Source of the DNA: Nocardia caishijiensis NBRC 108228
Lineage (GTDB): Bacteria; Actinomycetota; Actinomycetes; Mycobacteriales; Mycobacteriaceae
Assembly: GCF_001612825.1 (NCBI RefSeq)
Contig: NZ_BDBE01000016.1
Coordinates: 1 to 64,000 of the forward strand
Direction of reading: 5' to 3'
Length of the DNA stretch: 64,000 nt
The notes below the pieces were generated by a model. That model made no database searches, was not told the origin of the DNA, and saw nothing but the letters and a program-made list of their open reading frames with translations. The position numbers were made by a program, and so were the translations under genes. This document shows positions 26,997 through 36,250 of the stretch, in pieces; position 1 is the first letter of the stretch, and each line of letters starts with the position of its first letter.

Positions 26997-27695
26997 ATGG
27001 CCCCCTCGTCCACTCGTCGCCCGTCCTGGCGCATTGTGACCCCGGTTGTCGCGGTCGCCGCGCTCGGGCTCGCCGCCTGCACCAACAGCCAGGAGTCGAG
27101 TGACGTCAAGGGCACCACGCCGCCCGTGTGGACCGGCGCGTCCGCCCCCGCGGACGGTGGCGGCGACCACGGCACCGGCCATCCCGCCCCCTCGGCGACC
27201 GGCGAACCCGGCGCGCACGGCGACGACCACGGCGCCTCGAGCGGCGGCCTGAAGGCCGAGCTGAAGAACGGCGCGGGCGCCGGTGTCGGCACCGCGACCA
27301 TCGTCGCCGAGGGCGGCCACCTGGTCGTCACCGTCGAGGCGCGCGGCCTGACCCCCGGCTTCCACGGTCTGCACTTCCATCAGAACGGCACCTGCGAGGG
27401 CGACTTCACCTCCGCCGGTGGGCATTTGCAGGTCGGCCCGGCCACCGCGCACCCGGCCAGCGGCGACCTCACCTCGCTGCAGGTCGGTGCCGACGGCACG
27501 GCCAAGCTGGTGACCCGCACCGACAGCGTCACCCTCGACAACATCAAGGGCAAGGCCCTGATCGTGCACGCGGGCGCCGACAACTTCGGCAACATCCCGC
27601 CGCGCTACACCCGGGAAGGCGGCACCGGCCCCGACGAGACCACCCTGTCCACCGGTGACGCGGGTGCCCGAGTGGCCTGCGGCGTCGTCGGTTAG
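26997..27695 (+). CDS. sodC: Superoxide dismutase [Cu-Zn] family lipoprotein
   Basis: A 232-residue extracytoplasmic lipoprotein converting superoxide to peroxide and oxygen. Signal peptide with lipobox LAAC (Cys 28), a His/Gly-rich linker (about 55-82), then the SodC barrel with copper-ligand segments LHFHQNG, AGGHL and VHAGADN. Where typical enzymes have two further His and an Asp for zinc, this one has only HPASGD, as in M. tuberculosis SodC, which is reported to lack zinc. The C terminus GPDETTLSTGDAGARVACG is very like the mycobacterial protein. AAGGAG at 26983-26988 fixes the ATG. The gene lies 12 bases before the GCL-like gene. Confidence 0.92.
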   Translation: MAPSSTRRPSWRIVTPVVAVAALGLAACTNSQESSDVKGTTPPVWTGASAPADGGGDHGTGHPAPSATGEPGAHGDDHGASSGGLKAELKNGAGAGVGTATIVAEGGHLVVTVEARGLTPGFHGLHFHQNGTCEGDFTSAGGHLQVGPATAHPASGDLTSLQVGADGTAKLVTRTDSVTLDNIKGKALIVHAGADNFGNIPPRYTREGGTGPDETTLSTGDAGARVACGVVG

Positions 27696-27707
27696 CGAGA
27701 CCCGCTG

Positions 27708-28850
27708 ATGGCCGGGGCAATTCAGCCGGTGCCGTTTCGCGGTTCGCCCCGGCCGACGATCGGCATCGAATGGGAGATCGCGCTCGTCGACAAGGTGACC
27801 CGCGATCTGTCCAACACCGCCTCGGCGGTGTTCGATGCCGTCGGCGACCTGCGCGCCCACGACGGAACGCAGCAGGTCACCAAGGAATTGTTGCGCAACA
27901 CGGTCGAACTGGTGACCGGTGTGCACGAGACCGTCGGCGGCGCGGTCGAGGACCTGCGCACCACGATGGAGGCGGTGCGTCGCGCGGCCGACCCGCTCGG
28001 GGTCGATCTGTTCTGCGCGGGCACCCACCCGTTCGCCCAGTGGTCGGCCCAACAGCTCACGCGCTCACCGCATTACGACGAGCTGATCGAGCGCACCCAG
28101 TGGTGGGGCCGTCAGATGCTCATCTGGGGTGTGCACGTGCATGTGGGAGTTTCCCACCGCGACAAGGTCTTTCCCATCCTGAACTCGCTGCTGCTGTCCT
28201 ACCCGCATCTGCTCGCGCTCTCGTCGTCCTCGCCGATGTGGTCCGGTGACGACACCGGCTATGCCAGCAACCGCGCGCTGATGTTTCAGCAGCTGCCCAC
28301 CGCGGGCCTGCCGTTCCAGTTCGAGAACTGGCGCCAGTTCGAGGGTTTCGTGCACGACCAGATGAAAACCGGTGTGTTCGAACAGCTCGGCGGCATGCAC
28401 TGGGACATCCGGCCCGCGCCCAAGTGGGGGACCATCGAGATCCGGGTGTGCGACGGGCTGTCCAGCCGTGCCGAACTCGCGTCGGTGGCCGCGCTGATCC
28501 ACTGCCTCGTTGTCGATCTGGAACAGCGGCTCGACAACGGCGAGGACCTGCCGACCCTGCCGCCCTGGCATGTGCAGGAGAACAAGTGGCGGGCCGCGCG
28601 CTACGGACTCGACGCCATCGTGATCGTCGACGACGCGAGCAATGAGCGTTTGGTCACAGACGATCTGATGGACCTGCTCACCCGATTGGAGCCGACCGCG
28701 CGCCGTCTCGGCTGCGCCGACGAGCTCGCGGCCGTGGCCGAGATACCGCGCCACGGTGCCTCCTACCAGCGTCAACGTCGTGTTGCCGCGCAATCGCAGG
28801 GCGATCTCGTCGCGGTGGTCGACTCGCTGGTGCGCGAGCTGGATCAGTAG
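27708..28850 (+). CDS. Carboxylate-amine ligase, glutamate-cysteine ligase family 2 (YbdK/Rv0433-type)
   Basis: A 380-residue GCS2-family ligase, ATP-dependent and cytoplasmic. The start FRGSPRPTIGIEWEIALVD carries the conserved GxEWE metal/glutamate motif; WGVHVHVGVSHRDK and RPAPKWGTIEIRVCDG are the other family signatures. YbdK-type enzymes show weak glutamate-cysteine ligase activity, and the true substrate in actinobacteria, which use mycothiol, is unsettled. It sits 12 bases after sodC, which hints at a joint oxidative-stress transcript. Confidence 0.88.
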   Translation: MAGAIQPVPFRGSPRPTIGIEWEIALVDKVTRDLSNTASAVFDAVGDLRAHDGTQQVTKELLRNTVELVTGVHETVGGAVEDLRTTMEAVRRAADPLGVDLFCAGTHPFAQWSAQQLTRSPHYDELIERTQWWGRQMLIWGVHVHVGVSHRDKVFPILNSLLLSYPHLLALSSSSPMWSGDDTGYASNRALMFQQLPTAGLPFQFENWRQFEGFVHDQMKTGVFEQLGGMHWDIRPAPKWGTIEIRVCDGLSSRAELASVAALIHCLVVDLEQRLDNGEDLPTLPPWHVQENKWRAARYGLDAIVIVDDASNERLVTDDLMDLLTRLEPTARRLGCADELAAVAEIPRHGASYQRQRRVAAQSQGDLVAVVDSLVRELDQ

Positions 28851-28900
28851 CGTTCAACTGCCCGGCTCGGTGGCGTTAACCCGCCGTTTACGATGGGTGG

Positions 28901-30244
28901 ATGCTTGTCGAACATCCGCGTGCTGCTTCGGGGGGTGCCACCCTCGGTTCCCGTCTGCGCGAACCGGGGACGCTCGCCGCGCTCGCGGTGTCGGCGGTCC
29001 TCGCGCTGCTGATCGGGCTGCAGATCGCGGCGTCGATCAGCGGCTTCGAAGGGCCACTCGCGAGCCTGGCGCGCGACTACATCGGGACGCCCAAATCGAT
29101 GTCGGTTCCGTGGGCGGGTCTTGTGCTCGCGCTGGTGGGTGTCTCGGCACGCAGGCGGGTGTTCGCGGTGAGCGCCGCGATCGGGATCGACGCCGTGTTC
29201 GTCGCATTGCGGCTGCTCGACGGTAAACCGTTCACCGTCGGCAACGGGCCGACCATCGTGCTCACCGCTCTTGTGCTCATCGCGGCGGTGCGCTGGCACG
29301 GCCGCGAACGGACCGACGCGTTGAAGGCCGCGGCACTGGGTGCCTTGCTGATCCTGGCGACGAAGGTGGGCGACGTGTGGTTGCACGTCACCTCGGCGGT
29401 GCATCCCACGGTTCTCGACGAATACCTGCTGCTCGCCGATCACGCGCTCGGCGATCCGTCGTGGGTGGTCGGCCGGGTGCTCGAGGTGCTCGGGCCGGAG
29501 GTGTACGCGGTGCTGCACTGGGTCTACATCGAGCTGCCCGTGGCGGCGATCGTCGTCGCGGTGTGGCAGTTGCGCGGGGTGGTCACCACGGGGGTGTGGC
29601 CGAGTCACTATCTGGTTCGCACGTTCCTGGTGCTCGGGCTGGTCGGGCCGCTGTTCTATGTGCTGTTCCCCGTGGTCGGTCCGATGTTCGCCTTCGGCGC
29701 CGACGGCAATGGCTTCCAGCTCGGCAACTTCTGGCCCTCGGCGCTGCCGCCGATCGGGCAGAGCCCGGCGCCGTTGCCGTTCGACGAATTCACCCCGCGC
29801 AACTGCATGCCGTCGATGCACACCGCGTGGGCGTTGTCGCTGTTCATCCACACCCGTCGCGATGTCGACGGCACCCGCGCGCCCGCCTGGCTGCGCTGGG
29901 GCGGCGCGTTCTGGCTCGCCGCGACGGTGGCCGCGACGCTCGGCTTCGGCTACCACTACGGCGTGGACCTGGTGGCGGGCGTGGTGCTGTGCCTGACCGT
30001 CGAGTCGGCGCTGCGCGCCCCCGAGCGCGGCTGGGACGCGGCCCGGATCCGGATGGTCGTCGGTGGTTCGGCCGTGTTCGCCGGGCTGTTGTTCGGCTAC
30101 CGGTACCTGGCGGTGGAGATGGCGCAGTACCCGGTGCTCGCCGGTGCCGTCGTGATCGGGTTGCTCGCGGCGGTCGCCGTCGCGTTCCACCTGACCTGGT
30201 TCGCCGCCGCGCCGGACCGGACAGCCGCTGTCGTTCGGGTGTAG
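28901..30244 (+). CDS. PAP2-superfamily integral membrane phosphatase
   Basis: A 447-residue membrane protein with about ten helices. The PAP2 active-site segments are PRNCMPSMHTAWALSLF (PS-x2-H type) near residue 303 and GFGYHYGVDLVAG near 350, with the catalytic His-Asp pair. It belongs to the PAP2-like group found in actinobacteria that may act on polyprenyl or lipid phosphates or transfer phosphoinositol; the reaction is not certain. It is 50 bases after the GCL-like gene and ends directly against the convergent mrpG stop. Confidence 0.82.
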   Translation: MLVEHPRAASGGATLGSRLREPGTLAALAVSAVLALLIGLQIAASISGFEGPLASLARDYIGTPKSMSVPWAGLVLALVGVSARRRVFAVSAAIGIDAVFVALRLLDGKPFTVGNGPTIVLTALVLIAAVRWHGRERTDALKAAALGALLILATKVGDVWLHVTSAVHPTVLDEYLLLADHALGDPSWVVGRVLEVLGPEVYAVLHWVYIELPVAAIVVAVWQLRGVVTTGVWPSHYLVRTFLVLGLVGPLFYVLFPVVGPMFAFGADGNGFQLGNFWPSALPPIGQSPAPLPFDEFTPRNCMPSMHTAWALSLFIHTRRDVDGTRAPAWLRWGGAFWLAATVAATLGFGYHYGVDLVAGVVLCLTVESALRAPERGWDAARIRMVVGGSAVFAGLLFGYRYLAVEMAQYPVLAGAVVIGLLAAVAVAFHLTWFAAAPDRTAAVVRV

Positions 30245-30577
30245 TCAGTCCGCCTCGTCACCGAGTTCGTTGACGCGCAACAGGCCGTCGCGGTGGCGTT
30301 GCTCGCGGTAGGCGGTGCGCCCGAGCAGGTGCGCGACGACGGGCGCGGTGATCACGGTGAACAGTCCGGCCAGCATCAGCATCCACACGTTCGCGTCGCC
30401 GCGCAGGTCGATCCCGGTGCCGATGAGGACCAGGATCAGGCCGATCACCTGGGGTTTCGTCGCCGCGTGCATGCGGGTGAGGGTATCGGGGAAACGGACG
30501 ATGCCCAGCGCGGCGGTGCAGGCGAGCACGCAGCCGAGCACGATCAGCGGCGCCGACACCCACTCCAAGCCGGTCAT
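30245..30577 (-). CDS. mrpG: Na+/H+ antiporter subunit G (MrpG/MnhG)
   Basis: A 110-residue membrane protein with three helices, part of the hetero-oligomeric Mrp antiporter that exports Na+ or other cations in exchange for protons. The family segment LGIVRFPDTLTRMHAATKP is diagnostic. It is the last gene of the operon; its ATG overlaps the mrpF stop by 4 bases. C-terminal YREQRHRDG tail is cytoplasmic. Confidence 0.9.
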   Translation of the reverse strand: MTGLEWVSAPLIVLGCVLACTAALGIVRFPDTLTRMHAATKPQVIGLILVLIGTGIDLRGDANVWMLMLAGLFTVITAPVVAHLLGRTAYREQRHRDGLLRVNELGDEAD

Positions 30578-30834
30578 CGGTCGTCCCGCACGCGAAAGCG
30601 CGTCACCGCGGCCGAACCGAGGAAACCGACCAGAGCCAGCGCGACGATCGCCGGGACGACGGTGGTGTCGTTGCTGTAGGCCGCCCACACCGCGAGCCCG
30701 GACGCGGCGATGGCCATCAAAGAGTCGATGCCGACCACCCGGTCGAGGGTGCTCGGCCCGGCCAGCACGCGGTACGCGGTGCCGATCGCGGCGAACGACA
30801 GCAGCACCGCCGCGATGACGGCGACAACGGTCAT
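30574..30834 (-). CDS. mrpF: Na+/H+ antiporter subunit F (MrpF/MnhF)
   Basis: An 86-residue subunit with three membrane helices. The conserved VLAGPSTLDRVVGIDSLMA segment identifies MrpF. Both ends overlap neighbouring genes by 4 bases (mrpE upstream, mrpG downstream), indicating one coupled transcript. Confidence 0.9.
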   Translation of the reverse strand: MTVVAVIAAVLLSFAAIGTAYRVLAGPSTLDRVVGIDSLMAIAASGLAVWAAYSNDTTVVPAIVALALVGFLGSAAVTRFRVRDDR

Positions 30835-31385
30835 ACCCGTACCTCCGATCGTCGACGTCGATCACCTGGTCGTTCGAAGGCATCGATGACGAGGCGTTCC
30901 AGGCGCCGGGTGGTGCGGTAGAAGGCGGCGACCGACTTGTCGCTGCCCACGTCGAGCACGTGCACGTACACCACGCACCGCTGCCGGTCGATCTCGAGCA
31001 CCATGGTGCCGGGGATGAGATTGAGCAGGTCGGTGCAGATCACGAGCACCAGGTCGGACTGGATGCCGAGGGCAACCCGCAGCACACCGGAGACCGGCGG
31101 GCCGGAGGGCCGAATGGCGAACCAGGCCACCTGCGCGCTCGATTCCAGCGCGTAATAGGTCGCCACGGCGATCAACGCGACGAACGACAGCGGATGGAAG
31201 CGCCCGGCCACCGGGACCAGCGGCAGCGGCAACGCGAAGACGACGATCAGCGCGACGACACCACCGGCGAGCACGTTGGCCGCGCTCAGGTCACCCCACA
31301 GGGCGACCCAGACGGCGGTCAGCCAGGCGAGTACGCCGAGGCGTAAGGCGTTCTCCCGGTTGAGGAGTCGGCGCAGCACAGTCAT
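30831..31385 (-). CDS. mrpE: Na+/H+ antiporter subunit E (MrpE/MnhE)
   Basis: A 184-residue subunit with two or three N-terminal helices and a cytoplasmic C-terminal domain. TDLLNLIPGTMVLEIDRQRCVVYVHVLD is the family core (residues about 117-145). ATG at 31385 overlaps the mrpD stop. The basic tail ERPGDRRRRSE is typical of actinobacterial versions. Confidence 0.9.
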   Translation of the reverse strand: MTVLRRLLNRENALRLGVLAWLTAVWVALWGDLSAANVLAGGVVALIVVFALPLPLVPVAGRFHPLSFVALIAVATYYALESSAQVAWFAIRPSGPPVSGVLRVALGIQSDLVLVICTDLLNLIPGTMVLEIDRQRCVVYVHVLDVGSDKSVAAFYRTTRRLERLVIDAFERPGDRRRRSEVRV

Positions 31386-32980
31386 CGCGGCTCCTGCCTG
31401 CCGAGGACGGACTGGATATAGACCGCCGGATCGTCGAGGTCGCTCGCGGCACGTTCGGCGATGCCGAGCACGGGTCCGGCGAACACGGTGAGCGCGAGTC
31501 CCGCGGTGATCAGGCCTGCGGTGGCCAGCACCATCAGGACGGGCATGCGGCCGGGATCGGTGCGGTCCTCGTATTGCACATCCGTCGAATCCTCCACCAG
31601 GGTCGGCGGTTTCGCGGCACTGAGATGACCTTCGGGTGCCTCCTCGCGCGGGCGCCAGAAGGCCTTGCCCCACACCCGTGCCACCGCGTAGAGGGTGAGC
31701 AGGCTGGTGAGCACCGATCCGGCGACGAGTACCCAGGCCAGCACGCTGCCGTCGGCCGCGCCCGCCTCGAGCAGGGTCACCTTGCCGATGAACCCCGAAA
31801 AAGGTGGGATACCACCGAGATTCAGTGCCGGTATCAGGAACAGCAGTCCGAGCAGTGGGCTCGCCGAGGCGAGCCCACCGAGGCGGCGCAGCGACACCGA
31901 CCCGGCCTGGCGCTCGATCAGACCGACGGCCAGGAACAGGGCGGTCTGCACCAGAATGTGGTGGGCCACGTAGAAGACCGCACCGGTGAGCCCGGCCGAA
32001 CCGGCCAGCCCGATGCCGAAGATCATGTACCCGATGTGGCTCACCAGGGTGAACGACAGCAGACGGCGGATGTCGGTCTGGGCGATCGCGCCGAGGATGC
32101 CGACCACCATCGTGGCCAGCCCGCACACCAGCAGGATGTCGTCGAACGCGCCGTCCGGGAACCACAGTGTGTGCGTCCGGATGATGGCGTACACCCCGAC
32201 CTTGGTGAGCAGGCCCGCGAACACGGCCGTCACCGGCGCGGGCGCGGTGGGGTAGGAGTCGGGCAGCCAGCTCGACAGCGGGAACACCGCCGCCTTGATC
32301 CCGAAGGCCACGAGCAGCACGGCGTAGCAGGCGGTGCGCACCCCCTGCGGGGTTGCTTCGAGCCGGACGGCCAGTTGCGCGAGATTCAGGGTGCCGGTGG
32401 CCGCGTAGGTGAGCCCGATGCCGATCAGGAAGATCATCGACGACACCATCGACACCATCACGTACGCGATGCCGGTGCGGATGCGTTCCTCGGTGGCACC
32501 GACGGTGAGCAGCACGAACGAGGCGGCGAGCAGGAGTTCGAAGCCGACGAACAGGTTGAACAGGTCACCGGCGAGGAAGGCCATCGACACACCGGCCGTG
32601 AGCACCAGGTAGGTGGGCCGGTAGATCGAGGTCGGCTGGTTCTCGTCGCCGTCGGAGATGTTCTGGCCCGCACCGTAGATCGACACCAGCAACAACACGA
32701 ACGCGGAGACGAGCAGCATGGCCGCGCTGAGCCGGTCGACGACGAGGGTGACGCCGATGGGCGTCGGCCAGCCGCCGATCTGCACCGCCGTCGTGCCGTC
32801 GCGGTCGGCGAGATACAGCAGCACCGCGCTGATCACGAGCACACCCGACAGCGCGACCGTCGACACCAGCCGCTGGATGCGCGGACGGCGCCCGAAGATC
32901 AGGGTGATCGCGGCGGCGAGCAGCGGGACGAGCACCGGCAGGGCCGCGAGGTCGGGGAGCAGCTGCGGGGAGAGGGTCAT
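31382..32980 (-). CDS. mrpD: Na+/H+ antiporter subunit D (MrpD/MnhD)
   Basis: A 532-residue polytopic protein related to the ND2/ND4/ND5 proton-pumping subunits of complex I, with about 14 helices. The GFELLLAASFVLLTVGATEERI helix holds the key Glu, and KAAVFPLSSWLPDSYPTAPAPVTA is the conserved Lys/discontinuous-helix region. Compared with usual MrpD it has a cytoplasmic tail extension near residues 455-490 (FWRPREEAPEGHLSAAKPP). It overlaps mrpC and mrpE by 4 bases each. Confidence 0.92.
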   Translation of the reverse strand: MTLSPQLLPDLAALPVLVPLLAAAITLIFGRRPRIQRLVSTVALSGVLVISAVLLYLADRDGTTAVQIGGWPTPIGVTLVVDRLSAAMLLVSAFVLLLVSIYGAGQNISDGDENQPTSIYRPTYLVLTAGVSMAFLAGDLFNLFVGFELLLAASFVLLTVGATEERIRTGIAYVMVSMVSSMIFLIGIGLTYAATGTLNLAQLAVRLEATPQGVRTACYAVLLVAFGIKAAVFPLSSWLPDSYPTAPAPVTAVFAGLLTKVGVYAIIRTHTLWFPDGAFDDILLVCGLATMVVGILGAIAQTDIRRLLSFTLVSHIGYMIFGIGLAGSAGLTGAVFYVAHHILVQTALFLAVGLIERQAGSVSLRRLGGLASASPLLGLLFLIPALNLGGIPPFSGFIGKVTLLEAGAADGSVLAWVLVAGSVLTSLLTLYAVARVWGKAFWRPREEAPEGHLSAAKPPTLVEDSTDVQYEDRTDPGRMPVLMVLATAGLITAGLALTVFAGPVLGIAERAASDLDDPAVYIQSVLGRQEPR

Positions 32981-33363
32981 TCGGCCGGGTCCTCGCTTTC
33001 GCGCCGGGCGGCGACCTGGGTGTCCTCGGGGTCGTTGCGGACGTCTTCGGTGGTGGTCAGCCGGTAGGCGCGGTAGGCGAGGGCGAGCACGAACGCGGCC
33101 AGACCCATCGTGATGACGATGGCGGTGAGCACCATCGCCTGGGCGAGCGGGTCGGCCATGCCGTCGGGGGAGGTGTCCGAGCCCGACAGCACCGGTGGGT
33201 TGCCGTCCGGACCGCCGCCGATGGTGAGGATGAGCAGGTTCACCGCGTTGCCGAGCAGGATGATGCCGAGCAGCATCTTCGACACCACTCGCTCGAGCAG
33301 CAGGTACACCCCGCAGGCGGTGAGGACGCCGATGGTCAGGAGCACAACGAGGTTGGCGCTCAT
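32977..33363 (-). CDS. mrpC: Na+/H+ antiporter subunit C (MrpC/MnhC)
   Basis: A 128-residue NuoK-like subunit with three helices. GVYLLLERVVSKMLLGIILLGN near the start and DPLAQAMVLTAIVITMGLAAF in the third helix (with the conserved ALVLTAIVI-type motif) identify it. The last 25 residues are a charged cytoplasmic tail. ATG overlaps the mrpA stop by 4 bases. Confidence 0.92.
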   Translation of the reverse strand: MSANLVVLLTIGVLTACGVYLLLERVVSKMLLGIILLGNAVNLLILTIGGGPDGNPPVLSGSDTSPDGMADPLAQAMVLTAIVITMGLAAFVLALAYRAYRLTTTEDVRNDPEDTQVAARRESEDPAE

Positions 33364-36143
33364 ACGATCTCCTTGTCCAGGCGGGCGCCGAGGCTGCGCA
33401 ACACATCGAGGGTGAGGCCGACGACCACCAGGTACACGCCGAGATCGAAGAACAGGGCGGTGACGAGCTTGATGTGTCCGAGTACCGGCACGGTGATCTC
33501 GATGATCGCGGAGGACAACGGCGGCGCCCCGAGCAGCAGCGAGGTCGTCGCGGTCCCGGCGGCGAGGATCAGGCCAGCACCGAGGAGGTGTCCCGCGTCG
33601 ACCGGGAGGGCTTCGCCGAGTTCGTAGCGACCACCCGCCAGATAGCGCAGGGTGAGGGCCAGCCCGGCGAGCAGGCCACCGGCGAAGCCACCGCCCGGTG
33701 CGTTGTGGCCGGAGAAGAAGAAGTACACCGACAGCACCATGATGGTCGGGAACAGCAGTCGGGTGGTGATCTGTAGGACCATCGACCGCTCGCGGCGGTC
33801 GAGCAGCCGGGCGGCGGGCAACCAGCTCACGGCGTCGGGGTTGTAGTCCGGTGCGTCGGCGGCGCGGGGTGCGCTGCCGAAGCGGCGGCTGCGGAACACC
33901 AGCGAGGCCACACCGGTGGCGGCGACGACAAGGACGGAGATCTCGCCGAGGGTGTCCCAGGCGCGGATGTCGACGAGCAGGACGTTCACCGCGTTCTTGC
34001 CGCCACCCACCCGGTAGGCGGCGTCGGGGATGGTGCGCCAGATCGGTTCGCTGTGCCGGGCGGCGGAGGCGAAGGCGGCGAGCACCGTCACGGTGACGCC
34101 GACCGCGATCGCCAGCAGTGCCCGACGGACCTGGAACGCGGCGGCGTAACCGTCGGTGATCTCGGCCGGGAACCCGCGCAGCACGAGCACGAAGATCACC
34201 AGAGTCAGTGTCTCGACCAGGAATTGGGTGAGGGCGAGGTCGGGTGCGCCGTGCAGTGCGAAGATCACGCCGCAGCCGTAGCCGGTCACCCCGACGACGA
34301 GCACACTGGCCAACCTGTTGCGCAGCACCGTCGCGGCGAGCGCCATGGCGATCATGATCGCCCCGATCACCGCCTGCAACGGTGAATCCCACAGGTGCAG
34401 TGCGACTCCGGTGCGGGTGCCGGTCGCGAGCATGACGGCGGGCAGCACGATGAGCGTGCCGAGGATGAAGGCCTGGCTGGCGGGCAGCGAACCGGACTGC
34501 ACCACACCGGTGAGTCGAAGCGACAGCCGGTCCATCGCGCGCAGCGCGGCGTCGTAACCTCGGTCGGCATTACCGAGACGGGGGCGGGCCGGTTCGTGAA
34601 TCCGGTTGCGGACCAAGAACAAAGCGACGCCGACCGCCACGATGACAGCGGTCAGCGCGAGGGCGGGGGTGAAGCCGTGCCACAGCGCGAGCGCCCCGTC
34701 GAGCACGCCGGGCAGAGTCTTCGCGTACGGGCTCAGCCACTCGTCGACGACACCGGCGCCGAGCCCACCCGCGAGCCCGGCCACCGCCAGCACCGCCGGC
34801 GGGCCGAGCAGCAGCGGCCCCGGCGCGTGCCACCCGGTGGCGACACCGGGCTTGGTGCCGAACGCGGCCCACACGAACCGCGCGCTGTAGGCGACGGTCA
34901 GGGCAGATCCGGCGGCGATGCCGGTGAGCAGCAGCACCCGTACCGGTGGACTGAGCACCTGCGCCGACCACACCGCGCTCAACGCGGACTCCTTGCCGAC
35001 GAACCCGAGCATCGGCGGCAACCCCGCCATGCTGATCGCCGCCGTCGCCGCCACCGCGCACAGCACCGGCGCCCGACGGCCGAGCCCGGACAGGCGGCGC
35101 AGATCGCGGGTCCCCGCGCCGTGATCGATGATCCCGACCACCATGAACAGGCACGCCTTGAACAGCGCGTGCGCCACCAGCAGCGCCAGCCCGGCGAGCG
35201 CGGCGTCGGGGGTGCCGACCGCCATCATGGTGATGAGCAGCCCGAGTTGGCTCACCGTGCCGAACGCGAGCAACAGTTTCAGGTCGTGCACCTGCATGGC
35301 TCGCCACCCGGCCAGCAGCATCGACACGATCCCCAACGGCAGGACCAAGGCATGCCACGGTGGTGTCTGCGCGAGGGCGGGCGCGAGCCGAGCCACCAGG
35401 TACACGCCCGCCTTCACCATCGCGGCGGCATGCAGGTAGGCGCTCACCGGTGTCGGCGCGGCCATCGCACCGGGCAACCAGAAGTGCAGGGGCACGATCG
35501 CCGACTTGCTCAGCGCCCCGATCAGCACGAGCACCACCGCCACCGACACCGCGATCCCGTCGGGTGGCGACTCGCGGGCGAGCAGGTCCGACAGCAGGAA
35601 GCTGTCGTAGCGCAGTCCGAGGATGACGATGCCGACCAGCATCGCCAACCCACCGGCCGCGGTCACCAGCAGCGCCTGCAACGCGGCGCGTCTGCTCGCG
35701 GCCTGCTCGGCGTAATGGCCGACCAGCAGGAACGACAGCACCGTGGTGATTTCCCAGAACACGTAGAGCACCAGCATGTTGTCGCTGGTCACCAGACCGA
35801 ACATGGCGCCGGAGAAGCCGACGAGTTCGGCCGCGAACACCCCGAGCCGTGCCTCGTCACGGTCGAAATAGCGACCGCAATAGGCCAGGATGAGCGCGCC
35901 GATCCCCAACACGAGCACGCACATCACCGCGGCGAGGGAATCGAAGCGCAGGTCGATGTCCATCGAGATCTGCGGCGCCCAGCGCACGCTGGCGGTGACG
36001 GTGGTGCCCCAGTGCGCGATCACCCACCCGAGGCTGCCGAGCGGAACGAGCGCCAGCAGATAGAAAGCGTTGCGGCCCAGCACTCGCACACACAGCGGGG
36101 CCGCCAGCGCGGCCGATGCGTGAGCGAGCAGGACAGCGAGCAA
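33360..36143 (-). CDS. mrpA: Na+/H+ antiporter subunit A fused to subunit B (MrpA/MnhAB)
   Basis: A 927-residue protein: an ND5-like domain (about 1-500), the MrpA-specific C-terminal region (about 570-720), and from about residue 790 a complete MrpB domain (TRLLFPTIMVLSVYFFFSGHNAPGGGFAGG). The fusion explains the absence of a separate mrpB. The discontinuous-helix region is SAIVPLHFWLPGAMAAPTPVSAYLHAA. The likely start is TTG at 36143, five bases after GGAGG. It heads the mrpA-C-D-E-F-G operon, in which all five junctions are 4-base ATGA overlaps. The complex supports Na+ and pH homeostasis. Confidence 0.93.
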   Translation of the reverse strand: MLAVLLAHASAALAAPLCVRVLGRNAFYLLALVPLGSLGWVIAHWGTTVTASVRWAPQISMDIDLRFDSLAAVMCVLVLGIGALILAYCGRYFDRDEARLGVFAAELVGFSGAMFGLVTSDNMLVLYVFWEITTVLSFLLVGHYAEQAASRRAALQALLVTAAGGLAMLVGIVILGLRYDSFLLSDLLARESPPDGIAVSVAVVLVLIGALSKSAIVPLHFWLPGAMAAPTPVSAYLHAAAMVKAGVYLVARLAPALAQTPPWHALVLPLGIVSMLLAGWRAMQVHDLKLLLAFGTVSQLGLLITMMAVGTPDAALAGLALLVAHALFKACLFMVVGIIDHGAGTRDLRRLSGLGRRAPVLCAVAATAAISMAGLPPMLGFVGKESALSAVWSAQVLSPPVRVLLLTGIAAGSALTVAYSARFVWAAFGTKPGVATGWHAPGPLLLGPPAVLAVAGLAGGLGAGVVDEWLSPYAKTLPGVLDGALALWHGFTPALALTAVIVAVGVALFLVRNRIHEPARPRLGNADRGYDAALRAMDRLSLRLTGVVQSGSLPASQAFILGTLIVLPAVMLATGTRTGVALHLWDSPLQAVIGAIMIAMALAATVLRNRLASVLVVGVTGYGCGVIFALHGAPDLALTQFLVETLTLVIFVLVLRGFPAEITDGYAAAFQVRRALLAIAVGVTVTVLAAFASAARHSEPIWRTIPDAAYRVGGGKNAVNVLLVDIRAWDTLGEISVLVVAATGVASLVFRSRRFGSAPRAADAPDYNPDAVSWLPAARLLDRRERSMVLQITTRLLFPTIMVLSVYFFFSGHNAPGGGFAGGLLAGLALTLRYLAGGRYELGEALPVDAGHLLGAGLILAAGTATTSLLLGAPPLSSAIIEITVPVLGHIKLVTALFFDLGVYLVVVGLTLDVLRSLGARLDKEIV

Positions 36144-36250
36144 GCGCGCCTCCGGGTTTCTGGCGAGTAGCGAGCCCCGATCCTACGGGCGCGCCGACGG
36201 TCTGCGGCGGTACCGACACTGTCGCGTCCGCCATGTCGGCTCCGGTTCGG

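Noticed and set aside
34395..36170. 591-codon plus-strand frame opposite mrpA
   Set aside because: His/Gln/Arg-rich antisense shadow of a membrane protein gene; no domain is visible.
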